21,565 nucleotides of DNA from Corynebacterium sp. (lineage in GTDB: Bacteria; Actinomycetota; Actinomycetes; Mycobacteriales; Mycobacteriaceae): the NCBI RefSeq assembly GCF_030826625.1, contig NZ_JAPJNQ010000037.1:1-21565 (forward strand), given 5' to 3'. Shown here one piece after another: positions 1 to 8,600 of the stretch. The notes beneath the pieces are model-generated. The model was not told where the DNA came from and made no database searches. It saw nothing but the letters and a program-made list of their open reading frames with translations. The position numbers and the translations under genes are program-made. Numbering within the stretch: the first letter of the stretch is position 1; each line of letters begins with the position of its first letter.

Positions 1-606
1 CTGAAACGCGCGCGTGACGCCGCCGCTGCGGCCCAGATGGCGGTCGACGATATGGAAGCCGAAATCCTGCGCATCCAGCAAGATGAGCGCAAACTCAAAC
101 GCCGCAACATCGACAATAAAAAACAGCTGGCCACTGAACAAGACCCAGAGATCCGCAAAGACCTCGAGCACGATAAATACACCACGAAATCCCGCATCGC
201 GGATTTGATGAGCGAGCTGCAAGAAGCCCACAACGAGATCCACGCACTGCGGCAAAACCGTGATGTACACGGTGCGAAGATTGACCAAGCCGAAAAAGAA
301 CTCGAGGCGGCTAAGCGGGCTGCCGATGCTGCCGATGCTGCGAAAACCGAACAGCCTGACCCAGCTGAAAATATCGAGAAGCTGCGTTCGGAACTGGCAG
401 AACACGCCCCGGAAGCCCTTGCCGCCTATGATTCGGTGCGCGAAGAAAACGGAGTTGGCGTGGCACGGTTTACCGGCCGGGGCTGCGGCGGCTGCTATAT
501 CCAGTTACCGCCAGCCGAGCAATCCGCTGTCCGCGGCGCCAAGCCAGAAGATCTGCCGGAATGCCCAGATTGCGGCACCTACCTGGTGCGCGGCGAAAGG
601 GATTAA
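1..606 (+). CDS. C4-type zinc-ribbon coiled-coil protein (5' end outside window)
   Basis: The open frame runs in from the left edge, so the true start is not visible; the first in-window ATG (37) is probably internal. About 201 residues are seen. Most of them form a charged, heptad-like helical region rich in Glu, Lys, Arg and Ala, consistent with a long coiled coil. The C-terminus holds two cysteine pairs, CGGC and CPDC, about 30 residues apart, which make a C4 zinc ribbon. This matches the actinobacterial zinc-ribbon family (Mycobacterium Rv2229c type), whose gene commonly precedes the RNase H/phosphatase gene, as here. The exact function is not known to me; nucleic-acid or protein binding is an inference from the architecture. 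The stop lies 12 bases before the next start, so the two genes are probably co-transcribed. Confidence 0.85.
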   Translation: MKRARDAAAAAQMAVDDMEAEILRIQQDERKLKRRNIDNKKQLATEQDPEIRKDLEHDKYTTKSRIADLMSELQEAHNEIHALRQNRDVHGAKIDQAEKELEAAKRAADAADAAKTEQPDPAENIEKLRSELAEHAPEALAAYDSVREENGVGVARFTGRGCGGCYIQLPPAEQSAVRGAKPEDLPECPDCGTYLVRGERD

Positions 607-618
607 GGAGCACTAGCC

Positions 619-1839
619 ATGAAACTGATTATCTACGCCGATGGCGGCTCACGCGGAAACCCTGGCATCGCAGGCTCCGGCACAGTGGTTTATGCTGCCG
701 ATGGCACCACCGTGCTGCGCGAGATCGTGTATGTCGTCGGCAAGAAAGCCAGTAACAACGTCGCGGAATACCACGGCCTGTTGCGCGGGTTGGAAGCCGC
801 GGTGGAACTCGGTGCAGATGAAATCGACTTCTTCATGGACTCCCGCCTGGTGGTTGAGCAGATGAACGGTCGCTGGAAGATCAAACACCCCGACATGAAA
901 GAGCTCGGGCTCACTGGGCGCAAGTTGATGAACCAGCTGGGGTCGGTGAACTTGAGCTGGGTGCGCCGGGAGGACAACAAAGTTGCCGATGCGCTGTCGA
1001 ATGAAGCCATGGATGCGGCGGCGGCAGGTCACGCGCCGGGCGTCGTTGCTCGGGGCGATGAGCTTGCCGACGACGCGGGTGACGATGCGAGTGCTAATGC
1101 TGGTTCCGGTGCGAGCGATGGAGCCGCCGGCGCCAGCGAGGGTGCTGGTTCCGGCGCCGATGCACAATCTGCAGCAGCCTCGACCGGATCGCATGCTTCG
1201 TGGACGGGTGCGACCTGCCAGCCAACGACCCTGATTTTGGTACGCCATGGCCAAACCGCGTACTCCGCCGAACACCGTTATTGCGGCCACAGCGATATCG
1301 AACTGACCGAGACCGGCGTGCAGCAGGCAGAAGCCTCAGCTGCTGCGGCGGTGGCGCGCGGCCAGATTGATCTGGTGGTGGCCTCGCCGATGCAGCGGTG
1401 CCAGGTGACGGCCCAGAAAATCGCAGAAAAAACTGGCGCGCCCCTGGAGACCCACGACGCATTAATCGAGGCGGATTTCGGTAACTGGGAAGGACTGACG
1501 TTTCAGCAGGCTAGTGACGACGATGCCGAGCTGCATGAGGCATGGATTTCGGATGCTGCACTTGCCCCACCGGGCGGTGAATCACTGGCACAGCTGCACC
1601 GTAGGGTGCGCGAGTTTCGTAAACAACTCGTCGCCAAGCACCCGGGTAAAACCATCGCAGTGGTCAGCCACGTGAACCCGATTAAATCGTTGATCCGGCA
1701 GGGCCTGAATGCTGGTCCGGCGACGTTTAGCCACCTGTTTTTAGATCTCGCCAGCATCGGCGTGGTGAAGTTTTATGACGAAAATTCCCCGGTGCCTTCT
1801 GCCGTCGTCAGCGTCAACGACACCGCGCACCTGCGCTAG
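619..1839 (+). CDS. Bifunctional RNase HI / histidine acid phosphatase (CobC-like)
   Basis: This 406-residue fusion has two enzyme domains. Residues 1-135 are RNase HI, which cuts RNA in RNA-DNA hybrids; the DEDD carboxylates are visible as D8 (YADGGS), E50 (AEY), D74 (MDS) and D124 (VADAL). Residues about 202-406 are a histidine phosphatase/phosphoglycerate-mutase domain, with the RHG motif at R209-G211, an acidic residue near E284 and the second histidine at H351 (VSHVNP). This matches the Mycobacterium Rv2228c family, where the C-terminal half acts as an alpha-ribazole phosphatase in cobalamin synthesis. Between them, residues about 136-200 form an Ala/Gly/Ser/Asp-rich linker, probably disordered. 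The start is an ATG preceded by TAAGGAG (604-610), which overlaps the stop of the upstream zinc-ribbon gene, so translation is probably coupled. The protein should be cytoplasmic. Confidence 0.93.
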   Translation: MKLIIYADGGSRGNPGIAGSGTVVYAADGTTVLREIVYVVGKKASNNVAEYHGLLRGLEAAVELGADEIDFFMDSRLVVEQMNGRWKIKHPDMKELGLTGRKLMNQLGSVNLSWVRREDNKVADALSNEAMDAAAAGHAPGVVARGDELADDAGDDASANAGSGASDGAAGASEGAGSGADAQSAAASTGSHASWTGATCQPTTLILVRHGQTAYSAEHRYCGHSDIELTETGVQQAEASAAAAVARGQIDLVVASPMQRCQVTAQKIAEKTGAPLETHDALIEADFGNWEGLTFQQASDDDAELHEAWISDAALAPPGGESLAQLHRRVREFRKQLVAKHPGKTIAVVSHVNPIKSLIRQGLNAGPATFSHLFLDLASIGVVKFYDENSPVPSAVVSVNDTAHLR

Positions 1840-1907
1840 TGCTGCGATGGCGCCCGGGCTTTGCCGCAGTTCCAGTTTCTCTTTTGCTAGCCGTTTTTCC
1901 AGCTCGC

Positions 1908-1936
1908 TTGCGCGGGCGTGCGCGTTCGGCAAAGAT
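1908..1936 (+). promoter_or_regulatory. Possible rnpB promoter
   Basis: A TTGCGC hexamer (1908-1913) and an AAAGAT hexamer (1931-1936) are 17 bases apart, and the expected start point is near the first base of the RNase P RNA. The -10 box departs from the usual TANNNT, so this is a tentative call based on position. The interval 1840-1941 otherwise shows no gene. Confidence 0.35.
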
Positions 1937-1941
1937 AGAGC

Positions 1942-2388
1942 GAGTGAATGAGCCGGCCGGGCGATCGCGGCTGACAAACCGCATGTGCTTTTTGCGCGTG
2001 CACGTGAAGGTCGAGGAAAGTCCGGACTCCACAGAGCACGGTGGTTGCTAACAGCAACCCAGGGAAACCTGCGGGCAAGTGCAACAGAAAGTAGACCGCC
2101 AGCGTGCTCGTCGCAAGCAATTGCGTCGAGTGTGCAGGTGAGGGTGAAAGGGTGCGGTAAGAGCGCACCAGCATGTCAGGTGACTGGCGTGGCTAGGTAA
2201 ACCCCATCGGGAGCAAGGCATCATGGCGCGCCACGTCGCGCGCTTGCTCGGATGTTCGAGGGCTGCTCGCCCGATATTCGAAGGTAGCTGCTTGAAGCCA
2301 CCAGCAATGGCTGGCTCAGATGGATGATCGCCCACGCGCTGTTCGGGCGCGGGACAGAATCCGGCTTATAGGCTGGCTCATTCACTTT
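1942..2388 (+). ncRNA. rnpB: RNase P RNA (bacterial class A)
   Basis: This is the catalytic RNA of ribonuclease P, which matures the 5' ends of tRNAs. The conserved P4 strand GAGGAAAGTCCGGACTCC lies at 2013-2030 and its partner ACAGAATCCGGCTTA at 2354-2368. Other class A landmarks are the GGTGAGGGTGAAA and GGTAAGAGCGCACC segments (2136-2169) and GGTAAACCCCA near 2196. The ends are set by a perfect 12-bp P1 helix: AGTGAATGAGCC (1943-1954) pairs with GGCTCATTCACT (2375-2386). The length, about 447 nt, is large but usual for high-GC Gram-positives. Short open frames within it are spurious. It is convergent with the galactokinase-like gene; I see no clear intrinsic terminator between them. Confidence 0.96.
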
Positions 2389-2410
2389 ATGCCGGTCAGT
2401 AACAAAAATG

Positions 2411-2442
2411 TTCAGCGGCAAAGCAATTTTCAGCGGCAAAGC
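2411..2442. repeat. Two tandem copies of a 14-bp direct repeat
   Basis: The 14-base unit TTCAGCGGCAAAGC occurs perfectly at 2411-2424 and 2429-2442, a period of 18 bases. It lies in the gap between the 3' end of rnpB and the stop codon of the convergent galactokinase-like gene. It is not a hairpin, and no further copies are seen nearby. It may be a small local duplication. Confidence 0.8.
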
Positions 2443-2450
2443 CCAAGATT

Positions 2451-3839
2451 TTATAAAACCTTTGCGATTTCACCAGGAAAAAGTTGCGTGACGACGAGCC
2501 CATCAGCCGACAAATCACTGCTGAAATTAGCGGCCTTTTTCTTGTCGACGTAGGCAATGACCGCATTCGACGTTCCCGCGGCTGCCGCACGGGCACCGAT
2601 TGCTCCGCGCGCTTGGCACAGCTGCGCGAGTTCGTCGGCGGCCACCAAACCGTAATCCGCCTGCAAAGCCCGTTGCGATTCCTGCAGCAGAGCCCAAATA
2701 TCGCGCGCGCGTTGCGAGCGCAAAGCGTGGGCGAAACGCTGCACGCGTTCAGTTTCCGCGGCATGAAACTCCAACCAGGTTTGCGACTCGTGCAATTCCG
2801 GATAGCCGGCAGCGCCATGAACCTGGTGCACCGCGGCAAGCCATTGTGTTACGCGCGCCGGGGCGTCGGGCAGCAAACGGAGCGACTGTGCACCAAAAGC
2901 TTGACGTGCAGCATCCACGAATCGGTTCCGGGTGCGGATCTCGTCGGATTGATCGGGGCAAGCAGCTGGAGTGTCTGCAGACTGCGCTTCGTTCTTCCCT
3001 GCGCGTTGTGGAATAGGTGGAACAGCCACCGCAAATGCCGCCAGGTCACGGTTCACAGGGTGCACGGCTGAGGTCAACGAACCATCGGCATAATCAATCA
3101 CCGCGACCTGCGTGCCAGAGCCGCGCAAGGCAGCCGAATAACGTGCCCGCAACGTTGCCGTGCCGGAAAACAATTCGCCGGCCTGCGCACAGACCTCGGC
3201 GAGCCGGGCGCGCAGCGGAGCCTCGTCGACATCCGGCGCCTCAGCTTGCAGAGCCAAAGCAAGCGCCGTATCAATCGCGGCGTATTCTCCCAGGCCAGAG
3301 TCCGGGCTGATTGTAGAAACCACAACGATATTCATGCCACTGGTTTCGCGAGACAATAGCTGGCGTTGAATCATCATCCACACGATCCCACCAAGTCGCT
3401 GGGCTAGGCCACCACGCGGTAGCGGGGGCGTGGTTGGTTTTCCGGTCTCGTCAACTTCGGGTTGTTGCTGGGAAAACAGCTCAGCGATTTCGTCGAAGGT
3501 TGAACAGTCCGTAGAACCGTCGGCAAGCCCTGTTCGACGGAAATGAATCTGAAACTTCTGGTCCTCGCGCGGAGATACCGCCACTGCCGCGCGCTGGCTG
3601 GCCACGCTCATGATGACGACGCCACCGGCATGATCGACGTGCTCACCAATGACAGGCCAGGTTGCTGGTGCCTCGGCTTGCTGGTGCGGTGTCATGCCGA
3701 ACAGTTCCTTGTGCCAGGCGGCGGCAGCGTCGGCAGGGGAGACGTCGTCAGCAAAAACACTCGGCTGGGGCGCAGCAGGCATGGGCGAGGTTAACTCCTT
3801 GGAATAATCAGCAAACTCTGGACGACGGCGGACCGGCAT
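2451..3839 (-). CDS. Galactokinase-like GHMP-family protein, probably inactive
   Basis: The protein is about 462 residues and resembles GalK, which phosphorylates galactose at C1 using ATP. The signature IGEHVDHAGG (near residues 64-73) matches the GalK motif IGEHTDYNxG. Other key sites are altered. The Arg of the family motif PGRxNLIGEH aligns with Thr. The glycine- and serine-rich ATP loop (GLSSSA) reads SGLGEYAA near residues 180-188. The catalytic Asp of the MDQFASAL motif aligns with Ala in LRARYSAAL (near residue 232). These by-eye alignments suggest a pseudokinase or a changed activity. No other Leloir-pathway gene is present. The start is uncertain: the ATG at 3839 is taken here; a GTG at 3857 is also possible, and an ATG at 3782 has the only good Shine-Dalgarno (AAGGAG), though 12 bases away. 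Confidence 0.72.
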   Translation of the reverse strand: MPVRRRPEFADYSKELTSPMPAAPQPSVFADDVSPADAAAAWHKELFGMTPHQQAEAPATWPVIGEHVDHAGGVVIMSVASQRAAVAVSPREDQKFQIHFRRTGLADGSTDCSTFDEIAELFSQQQPEVDETGKPTTPPLPRGGLAQRLGGIVWMMIQRQLLSRETSGMNIVVVSTISPDSGLGEYAAIDTALALALQAEAPDVDEAPLRARLAEVCAQAGELFSGTATLRARYSAALRGSGTQVAVIDYADGSLTSAVHPVNRDLAAFAVAVPPIPQRAGKNEAQSADTPAACPDQSDEIRTRNRFVDAARQAFGAQSLRLLPDAPARVTQWLAAVHQVHGAAGYPELHESQTWLEFHAAETERVQRFAHALRSQRARDIWALLQESQRALQADYGLVAADELAQLCQARGAIGARAAAAGTSNAVIAYVDKKKAANFSSDLSADGLVVTQLFPGEIAKVL

Positions 3840-3880
3840 GCTTGCTTGATCAAGCACCGTCGTTTTGACAATCTTGCGCG

Positions 3881-3886
3881 ATTTTA
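3881..3886 (-). promoter_or_regulatory. Possible -10 box for the galactokinase-like gene
   Basis: On the minus strand this reads TAAAAT, a fair -10 hexamer, and would start transcription near 3874, upstream of all candidate start codons. No convincing -35 is seen. It sits back to back with the promoter of the 70-residue protein, so the two divergent promoters share the same short region. Confidence 0.35.
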
Positions 3887-3918
3887 CCTGTTTGCCTGCG
3901 CCGGTGGGTAGCCAGATT

Positions 3919-3924
3919 TATAGT
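3919..3924 (+). promoter_or_regulatory. Possible -10 box for the 70-residue protein gene
   Basis: TATAGT is a good TANNNT -10 match 37 bases before the start codon. It would give a leader of about 30 nt carrying the Shine-Dalgarno AAAAGGAG at 3948-3955. Confidence 0.5.
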
Positions 3925-3961
3925 AAAACTGCGGACAACATGAATCGAAAAGGAGTAGCGC

Positions 3962-4174
3962 ATGGCGAATGCAGATGAACAATGGTTTTTCGATCCAGTC
4001 ACAGGAGAAGTCACCGAAGGTAAGGTTTCCGGGTGGAAAAACCGGATGGGACCTTATGACAGCAAAGAGCTTGCCGAAAATGCGTTCGAAATTGCCAAAA
4101 AGCGCAACGATGCCGCTGACCAGGCAGAAGACGATGATGATGACTGGGGACGGCCTGCATCCTGGGAGAAATAA
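3962..4174 (+). CDS. Small conserved acidic protein, function unknown
   Basis: This 70-residue protein begins MANADEQWFFDPVTGEVTEG and ends in an acidic run (EDDDDDWGRP). The phrase WFFDPVTGEVTEGK followed by a GPY segment is typical of a small soluble actinobacterial protein usually found next to glnA2; I recall the family by this pattern and know of no assigned function. It has no signal peptide, no membrane segment and no cysteine. The ATG is preceded by a strong Shine-Dalgarno, AAAAGGAG (3948-3955), 6 bases away. The gene stands divergent from the galactokinase-like gene and 46 bp before the glnA2 start, which has its own promoter. The start and reality of the gene are well supported; the role is unknown. 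Confidence 0.85.
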   Translation: MANADEQWFFDPVTGEVTEGKVSGWKNRMGPYDSKELAENAFEIAKKRNDAADQAEDDDDDWGRPASWEK

Positions 4175-4207
4175 TCTGAGAACGGCCCCGAAGTGAGCAT
4201 GGTTGCC

Positions 4208-4213
4208 TAGACT
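4208..4213 (+). promoter_or_regulatory. -10 box for leaderless glnA2 transcript
   Basis: TAGACT is followed by 7 bases and then the ATG at 4221. This spacing puts the transcription start at or next to the start codon, so the mRNA is probably leaderless. It supports 4221 over the upstream TTG at 4203, which would lie before the -10 box. Confidence 0.65.
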
Positions 4214-4220
4214 GGAATCC

Positions 4221-5558
4221 ATGAACAGCCAACACGATTACGTCTTGCGTACCGTCGAAGAGCGCGACGTGCGCTTTATCCGCCTGTGGTTTACCGACAT
4301 CACTGGTGCGTTAAAGTCCGTCGACATGTCGCCAGCGGAGCTGGAAAACGCGTTCGAGGAAGGCGTCGGCTTCGATGGTTCCTCGGTGGAGGGGTTTTCA
4401 CGCGTGGCAGAGTCTGACACCATCGCGATGCCTGATCCCTCCACGTTTAAAATTATGCCCTCGGAAAGCGATAACCAGGCGCTGCTTACCGCGCGCATGT
4501 TCTGCGATATCGTCCAACCCGATGGCAGCCCGTCGGTCGTTGACCCGCGCAACATCTTGCGTCGGCAGGTTAATGAAGCTGCCGACGACGGCTTTACCTG
4601 CATGATCGGCCCGGAAATCGAGTTTTATTTGCTGCAGCAAACCGAGGACGAAGCAGACCTGCGTCCGACGGATAACGGCGGATATTTCGATCAGTCGACG
4701 ATGAACCTGGCCCCGGAATTTCGCCGCACCGCGATTCAGATGCTGGAAAACGTCGGCATTGTCACCGAATTTTCGCACCACGAAACCAGCCCTGGCCAGC
4801 AGGAGATCGATCTGCGCCATACTGATGCGCTGACCATGTCGGATAACATCATGACCTTCCGCTATTTGATTAAGAAGGTTGCGCAACAACAAGGCGCGCG
4901 GGCAACCTTCATGCCGAAACCGCACAAAGAATGGACGGGTTCAGGCATGCACACCCACATGTCTCTCTTTGAGGGCGATAGCAATGCTTTCCATGACCCG
5001 GACGATGAATTCTGCTTGTCGACGACGGCCAAACAATTCATCGCTGGCATTTTGCATCACGCGCCAGAATTGACTGCGGTGACAAACCAATGGGTGAATT
5101 CGTATAAGCGTTTGATGTTCGGAAACGAGGCGCCCGGCGCCGCGACCTGGGGTGTTTCTAACCGTTCGGCGATGGTGCGTGTGCCGACGTACCGGCTGAA
5201 CAAACCCGAATCGCGTCGGATTGAAGTCCGCAGCCTGGATTCTTCAGCGAACCCGTATTTGGCATATTCCGTGCTGTTGGCTGCTGGGCTGCGCGGGATC
5301 CGTGAGCGCTACGAGCTGGGTGATCCCGCCGAAGATAACGTGCAGGAACTCACCCGCCGAGAACGCCGTGCGATGGGGTATATCGACCTGCCTAACTCAC
5401 TGGATCATGCCCTGCGCAAGCTAGAAAACTCGGAATTCATGGCAGAAGTGTTGGGTGAGAATGTCTTTGAATTTTTCTTGCGCTCGAAGTGGGAAGAATT
5501 CCGCGCATATCAACAGCACATCACGCCTTTCGAGCTGCACAATAACTTGAACTATTAG
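4221..5558 (+). CDS. glnA2: Type I glutamine synthetase, GlnA2 subfamily
   Basis: Glutamine synthetase makes glutamine from glutamate, ammonia and ATP in the cytoplasm. The 445-residue length fits GlnA2 (about 446 residues) and is shorter than GlnA1. Family motifs are clear: DGSSVEGF (52-59), the GPEIEFYL metal-site strand, MPKPHKEWTGSGMHTHMSL, NEAPGAATWGVSNRSAMVRVP, and DSSANPYLAY. In GlnA1 the adenylylated Tyr sits in NLYDLP; here the matching stretch is GYIDLP (Y387, I388), so Ile aligns with that Tyr and the standard site is absent, as reported for GlnA2 of relatives. The gene is followed 87 bp later by glnE, with a hairpin between. In C. glutamicum and M. tuberculosis this isoform is not the main enzyme; applying that here is inference. 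The start at 4221 is set by a leaderless-type -10 box. Confidence 0.95.
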   Translation: MNSQHDYVLRTVEERDVRFIRLWFTDITGALKSVDMSPAELENAFEEGVGFDGSSVEGFSRVAESDTIAMPDPSTFKIMPSESDNQALLTARMFCDIVQPDGSPSVVDPRNILRRQVNEAADDGFTCMIGPEIEFYLLQQTEDEADLRPTDNGGYFDQSTMNLAPEFRRTAIQMLENVGIVTEFSHHETSPGQQEIDLRHTDALTMSDNIMTFRYLIKKVAQQQGARATFMPKPHKEWTGSGMHTHMSLFEGDSNAFHDPDDEFCLSTTAKQFIAGILHHAPELTAVTNQWVNSYKRLMFGNEAPGAATWGVSNRSAMVRVPTYRLNKPESRRIEVRSLDSSANPYLAYSVLLAAGLRGIRERYELGDPAEDNVQELTRRERRAMGYIDLPNSLDHALRKLENSEFMAEVLGENVFEFFLRSKWEEFRAYQQHITPFELHNNLNY

Positions 5559-5589
5559 GTCCCGCGCCAAAACCTGAACAACGAATCGG

Positions 5590-5613
5590 GGCACCGTTTG
5601 TACACACGGTGCC
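5590..5613 (+). terminator. GC-rich hairpin between glnA2 and glnE
   Basis: GGCACCGT (5590-5597) and ACGGTGCC (5606-5613) form a perfect 8-bp stem around an 8-base loop. It is followed by TAAACAACTAATT and not by a run of T, so it is not a classic intrinsic terminator. It could be a partial terminator or an mRNA-stabilising or processing structure that lowers glnE relative to glnA2. Confidence 0.45.
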
Positions 5614-5645
5614 TAAACAACTAATTCCGAAGAGCTGATCGCACC

Positions 5646-8600
5646 GTGACTTCGAACCGTTCATCTGTTCCTTCAACCGCCACACTGGGATTATCCAGCA
5701 CGAAAGCCGGCGATGATATCAACTGGTTGGGGTGGAATAACGAGGACGATGCTGCTTTATTGTGGTGTTTAGCGGCGGCTTCTGACCAAGACCTCGCACT
5801 CAACACGCTGATGCGCATGGCAGGAAACCTCCCCGATGATGGCGCTGAACTTAGCGCCCAGCTGCGCGAGAATGAAGCGTTGCGAGTGCGCTTTTTCGCT
5901 CTGCTCGGCGGTTCGACGCTGTTGGGTGATCACATGGCTGCTCACCCAGAGACTTGGAAAGAGCTCTGCAAACCTTTGCCAGAGCCCGAGGAGATGTTTC
6001 AGCAAATGCTGGGGGCAGTCGGGGCACAACCGGCGGATTTCGCGGAAACTGTGGATTCTGCACAGCCTGCAGATGAGCCCGAATCTGCAGGTGAGACCAA
6101 ATCTGCCGGTGATGGTGCCAGCACAGGGGAAGATACCAGTGGCGAGGAACCGGACCCAGCGAGTGCAGACTTGTCGACGCCCGGTACCTACCGCGCCAGT
6201 GTCACCGGCAGCGATGCCACCTGCGCGCTGCGTGATAGATACCGCACCCTGATGCTACGCATCGCTGCGCATGATTTAGCGGGAAGCTATTTCTCTCGTA
6301 AAGGCCAGACCGAACCACAGCCGAAATTGTTGTTCAGCACGATCACCGGTGCGCTCTCAAACCTGGCGGACGCGGCGCTGACGGCTGCTCTTTCGGTCGC
6401 GGTGGCCGAAGTCTACGGTCCGGTCAGCGATGATGCTGCAGAAAGTGCGGAAAATACAACTGAGAGCTCGGACAAACCCGCGAAGTCGAGCAAAAAGCGC
6501 AAGCCCGCCAAGCCGGTCGATGCACGACTAGCAGTCATTGCGATGGGCAAGTGCGGTGCACAAGAGCTGAACTATATCTCGGATGTGGACGTCATCTTCG
6601 TTGCCGAACCGGCTAGCAACAAAGCCACCCGGTTGGCCGCGGAATTTAACCGCATCGGCTCGGCAGCTTTTTTCGAAGTTGATCCCAACTTGCGGCCCGA
6701 AGGTAAATCTGGAGCGCTGGTTCGCACCCTCGAATCGCACGTGAAATATTACCGTCGGTGGGCCGAGACCTGGGAGTTCCAGGCCCTACTCAAAGCCCGC
6801 GCCCAAACCGGTTACCTGCCGTTGGGGCACCGCTATGAAGACGCGATCCGCCCGATGGTGTGGACGGCGTCTGAGCGTGATTCATTCGTCGAAGATGTCC
6901 AAGCGATGCGTCGCCGGGTGCTTGCTAACGTGCCGAAAGACATGCGCACCCGGGAATTGAAACTCGGCACCGGTGGCATGCGTGATGTCGAATTTGCGGT
7001 GCAATTGTTGCAACTAGTCCACGGCCGTTCAGATGAGCGTTTGCGCGTACTCTCAACTGTCCGCGCGCTCGACGCTCTCAAAGAATCCGGATATATCGGA
7101 CGGGAAGATTCCTGGCAGCTCATCGAAGCTTATGAATTTTTGCGGCTGTTGGAGCACCGCCTGCAACTGCAGCGATTCCGCCGTACCCACACCATGCCCG
7201 CAGACGATGACACCGAGGCGCTGCAGTGGTTGGCGCGCTCGGCAGGGTTCGATGCCCAGGGCTCGAAGTCGTCATGTGACCTGATGGTCAGTCACCTGCG
7301 CAAAGTACGCTTGCGTATTTCCGAGCTACACTCGCGCCTGTTTTACCGTCCACTGTTGGATGCCGTGGCCTCGATGTCCGCCGAAGAGCTCAAGCTGTCG
7401 CCGCGGGCGGCGAAACTGCAGCTATCCGCGCTGGGGTATCGACACCCAGGCCGCGCATTTGATCATCTGACCAAACTAGCCTCGGGAACGTCCCGCAAGG
7501 CAGGCATCCAGTCGATCCTGCTGCCCGGATTGATGGAGTGGTTGGCCGAAACCGCTGATCCCGACGCAGGCTTGCTCAACTACCGCAAACTTTCCGATGC
7601 TGCCTTCGATCGTTCCTGGTTCCTACGGATGCTGCGCGACGAAGGGATCGTCGGCAAGCGCTTGATGTCAATTTTGGGCAATTCGCCGTATACAGCTGAA
7701 TTGATCATCAACTCACCCGATACGGTGAAATTACTTTCCGATGGCGCCAACGGCCCGAAATTCCTGGAAACGAACCCCCAGCAAGTCTCGAAATCACTGG
7801 TGAACTCGTCGAAGCGCCACGCGGACCCAGACAAAGCCGTCGCGGTAGCACGATCTTTACGACGTGTTGAGCTCGCGCGTATCGCTGCAGCAGATCAGCT
7901 GGGGTTCATGCCGGTAGAGCGCGTGTGCCGCGAGTTATCGCTGATCTGGGATGCCGTGCTGGAGGCAGCGATCCGCGCAGAAGTGCGCGCAAGTTTGCGT
8001 GAGTTGGATCGTGAAGAACCGCCTGCGCGCATCGCGGTCATCGGCATGGGCAGGCTTGGCGGCCAGGAACTCGGATTCGGTTCTGACGCCGACGTGCTCA
8101 TGGTTGCCGAGCCCGCCGAAGGCGAAGACGAATCAGAGGCGCTGAAATGGGCGAAGAAAATCGTCGACAAGCTACGCACCCGCCTGGCAAAACCTTCCGG
8201 CGATCCGCCACTCGAGGTGGACCTGGGGCTGCGCCCGGAAGGCCGGAGTGGGGCGATCGTGCGCACAATTTCTTCCTACCGGCGCTACTACTCACAATGG
8301 GGTGAGGCCTGGGAGATTCAAGCACTGCTACGCGCCAACGTCGTCGCCGGTGATGCCGAAGTGGGCCAGGCGTTTATCGAGATGATCAATGATTTCCGCT
8401 ACCCAGCCAGCGGGATTTCGGATTCCACGATTCGTGAAATCCGCCGTATTAAAGCACGCGTGGATAACGAACGCCTGCCGCGGGGTGCCGATCGCAATAC
8501 GCACACCAAACTCGGCCGCGGAGGTCTGACGGACGTGGAATGGACCGTGCAATTGCTGATTCTGATGCACGCGGCCGAACACCATGAGCTGCGCACACCC

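Noticed and set aside
649..1290. 213-codon open frame on the minus strand
   Set aside because: It lies opposite the RNase H-phosphatase gene, whose motifs are intact, and its translation has no recognisable domain; it is a shadow frame.
1839..2439. Several overlapping short open frames on both strands
   Set aside because: They cover the RNase P RNA, whose conserved core and P1 helix are clear; none has a convincing ribosome site.
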